22,594 nt of DNA from positions 1-22,594 of the forward strand of contig DEKP01000016.1 of NCBI GenBank assembly GCA_002353935.1, given 5' to 3'. The position numbers were made by a program, and so were the translations under genes. Positions 22,202-22,594 of this stretch are shown here, in pieces (within the stretch, counting starts at the first letter, position 1; every line of letters begins with the position of its first letter). Below the pieces are notes generated by a model. It was not told the DNA's origin, did not search any database, and saw only the letters and a list, made by a program, of their open reading frames with translations. The stretch comes from Ruminococcaceae bacterium UBA2719 (lineage in GTDB: Bacteria > Bacillota > Clostridia > Oscillospirales > Acutalibacteraceae).

Positions 22202-22368
22202 TTAAAAATAAGAATTATTTGTTAATTTATTGTAAAAAATATTTAAAAATCGGAAAGTTTTTAATTCCTTATAAACAAATTTGATAAAAATAGTATTTTG
22301 GCTTTTAGAGTTAAAAAATGAATCCCTTTTAAAATTACAAAGTGTTTTTTGCAACTTCATATAATTTA

Positions 22369-22397
22369 TTGACATTCAAAAAATACTTTGTTATAAT
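22369..22397 (+). promoter_or_regulatory. Consensus sigma-A promoter for leader/tRNA-Leu
   Basis: Perfect TTGACA (22369-22374), 17-nt spacer, perfect TATAAT (22392-22397): the strongest promoter in the window, as expected for stable RNA. Start is near 22404. Confidence 0.9.
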
Positions 22398-22403
22398 AAC
22401 ACT

Positions 22404-22573
22404 TGCATTTGGAACTACAAATGCAGGGGCTTACAGATTTAATTTTCTGTTGCTCATTTTTGAGGGTTACTGCTATTTAGATTTTTTATCTAAGTATGTA
22501 TTAAGATTTTTGCTCCTCCTCGGTTCTCGCTTCTCTACCGTGTAAAAATACAGAGGGTAAAAAAATTAAAAAT
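22404..22573 (+). ncRNA. ~170-nt structured leader or small RNA upstream of tRNA-Leu
   Basis: Long for a tRNA leader. The predicted transcript opens with TGCATTTG/CAAATGCA (22404-22411 with 22418-22425). Small hairpins follow: ACAGA/TCTGT and CTCA/TGAG at about 22434-22471, and TTAGAT/ATCTAA near 22477-22493. A CT-rich stretch and a weak CTCT/AGAG stem lie at about 22533-22554. There is no intrinsic terminator before the tRNA and no convincing reading frame. It may be an independent small RNA released by RNase P or other processing, or only a leader. I cannot match it to 6S, SRP or tmRNA. Confidence 0.35.
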
Positions 22574-22594
22574 GCAGGTATGGCGGAATTGGCA
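22574..22594 (+). tRNA. tRNA-Leu, 5' end only (cut by window edge)
   Basis: The last 21 bases, GCAGGTA then TGGCGGAATTGGCA, match the acceptor strand and D-arm start (A-box) typical of Firmicutes tRNA-Leu. The anticodon lies outside the window, so the isoacceptor is unknown. Confidence 0.8.

Noticed and set aside
22342..22545. Plus-strand open frame of 67 residues
   Set aside because: Its start lies upstream of the tRNA-leader promoter boxes, has no ribosome site, and overlaps hairpins of the leader.
22404..22573. 6S RNA, SRP RNA or tmRNA upstream of tRNA-Leu
   Set aside because: I could not find the single interrupted rod of 6S, the GGAAG-type loop of SRP RNA or the tRNA-like ends and tag frame of tmRNA. 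Kept only as an unassigned leader.

Overview
The window is AT-rich and reads as the chromosome of a Clostridia-class Bacillota, most likely a Ruminococcaceae/Oscillospirales-type gut anaerobe. The evidence is the gene order of the division and cell-wall (dcw) cluster, the PASTA-bearing class B PBP, IreB, a T-box in front of pheST, and strong AGGAGG-type ribosome sites. The taxonomic assignment is inference.

Layout. (1) 157-12682: a plus-strand dcw cluster, mraZ-rsmH-ftsL-like-pbp(spoVD/ftsI)-mraY-ftsW/spoVE-murG-murA-divIB/ftsQ-ftsZ. It starts with a sigma-A promoter followed by a three-repeat MraZ operator and ends with a strong terminator after ftsZ. murC, murD, murE, murF and ftsA are absent from the cluster. 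Internal terminators (after the ftsL-like gene and after murA) and internal promoters suggest several transcription units. (2) 12711-13371: about 650 bases without a believable protein gene, made of three tandem ~217-nt units. Each unit is a complete small-RNA gene: sigma-A promoter with a 17-nt spacer, a long interrupted hairpin whose arms differ between units but stay complementary, and a nearly invariant 3' module ending in a terminator. I regard this as the most novel part of the window. (3) 13426-13773: a small XRE-type regulator directly downstream of the array. (4) 13852-18346, minus strand: pheS-pheT under a Phe T-box (UUC specifier), then ireB and a 96-residue unknown gene under their own promoter, which overlaps a 21-bp palindrome. 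(5) 18355-20370, plus strand: a two-TM membrane protein of unknown function, stand-alone NAD(P)H-hydrate dehydratase (nnrD), and a small lipoprotein. (6) 20391-22201, minus strand: a secreted protein combining a propeller-like region, InlB-type repeats and BspA-type leucine-rich repeats. Its probable terminator lies inside the convergent lipoprotein gene. (7) 22369-22594: a consensus promoter, a ~170-nt structured leader, and the first 21 nt of a tRNA-Leu cut by the window edge.

How the genes work together. MraY and MurG make lipid I and lipid II, and MurA commits UDP-GlcNAc to the pathway. FtsW and the class B PBP polymerise and cross-link septal wall. The FtsL-like protein and DivIB bridge the membrane, FtsZ is the scaffold, and MraZ is the likely autoregulator. 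IreB is known in enterococci as a substrate of the PASTA kinase that monitors the wall, so it relates functionally to the cluster. All functional calls are by motif reading only; no search was run.
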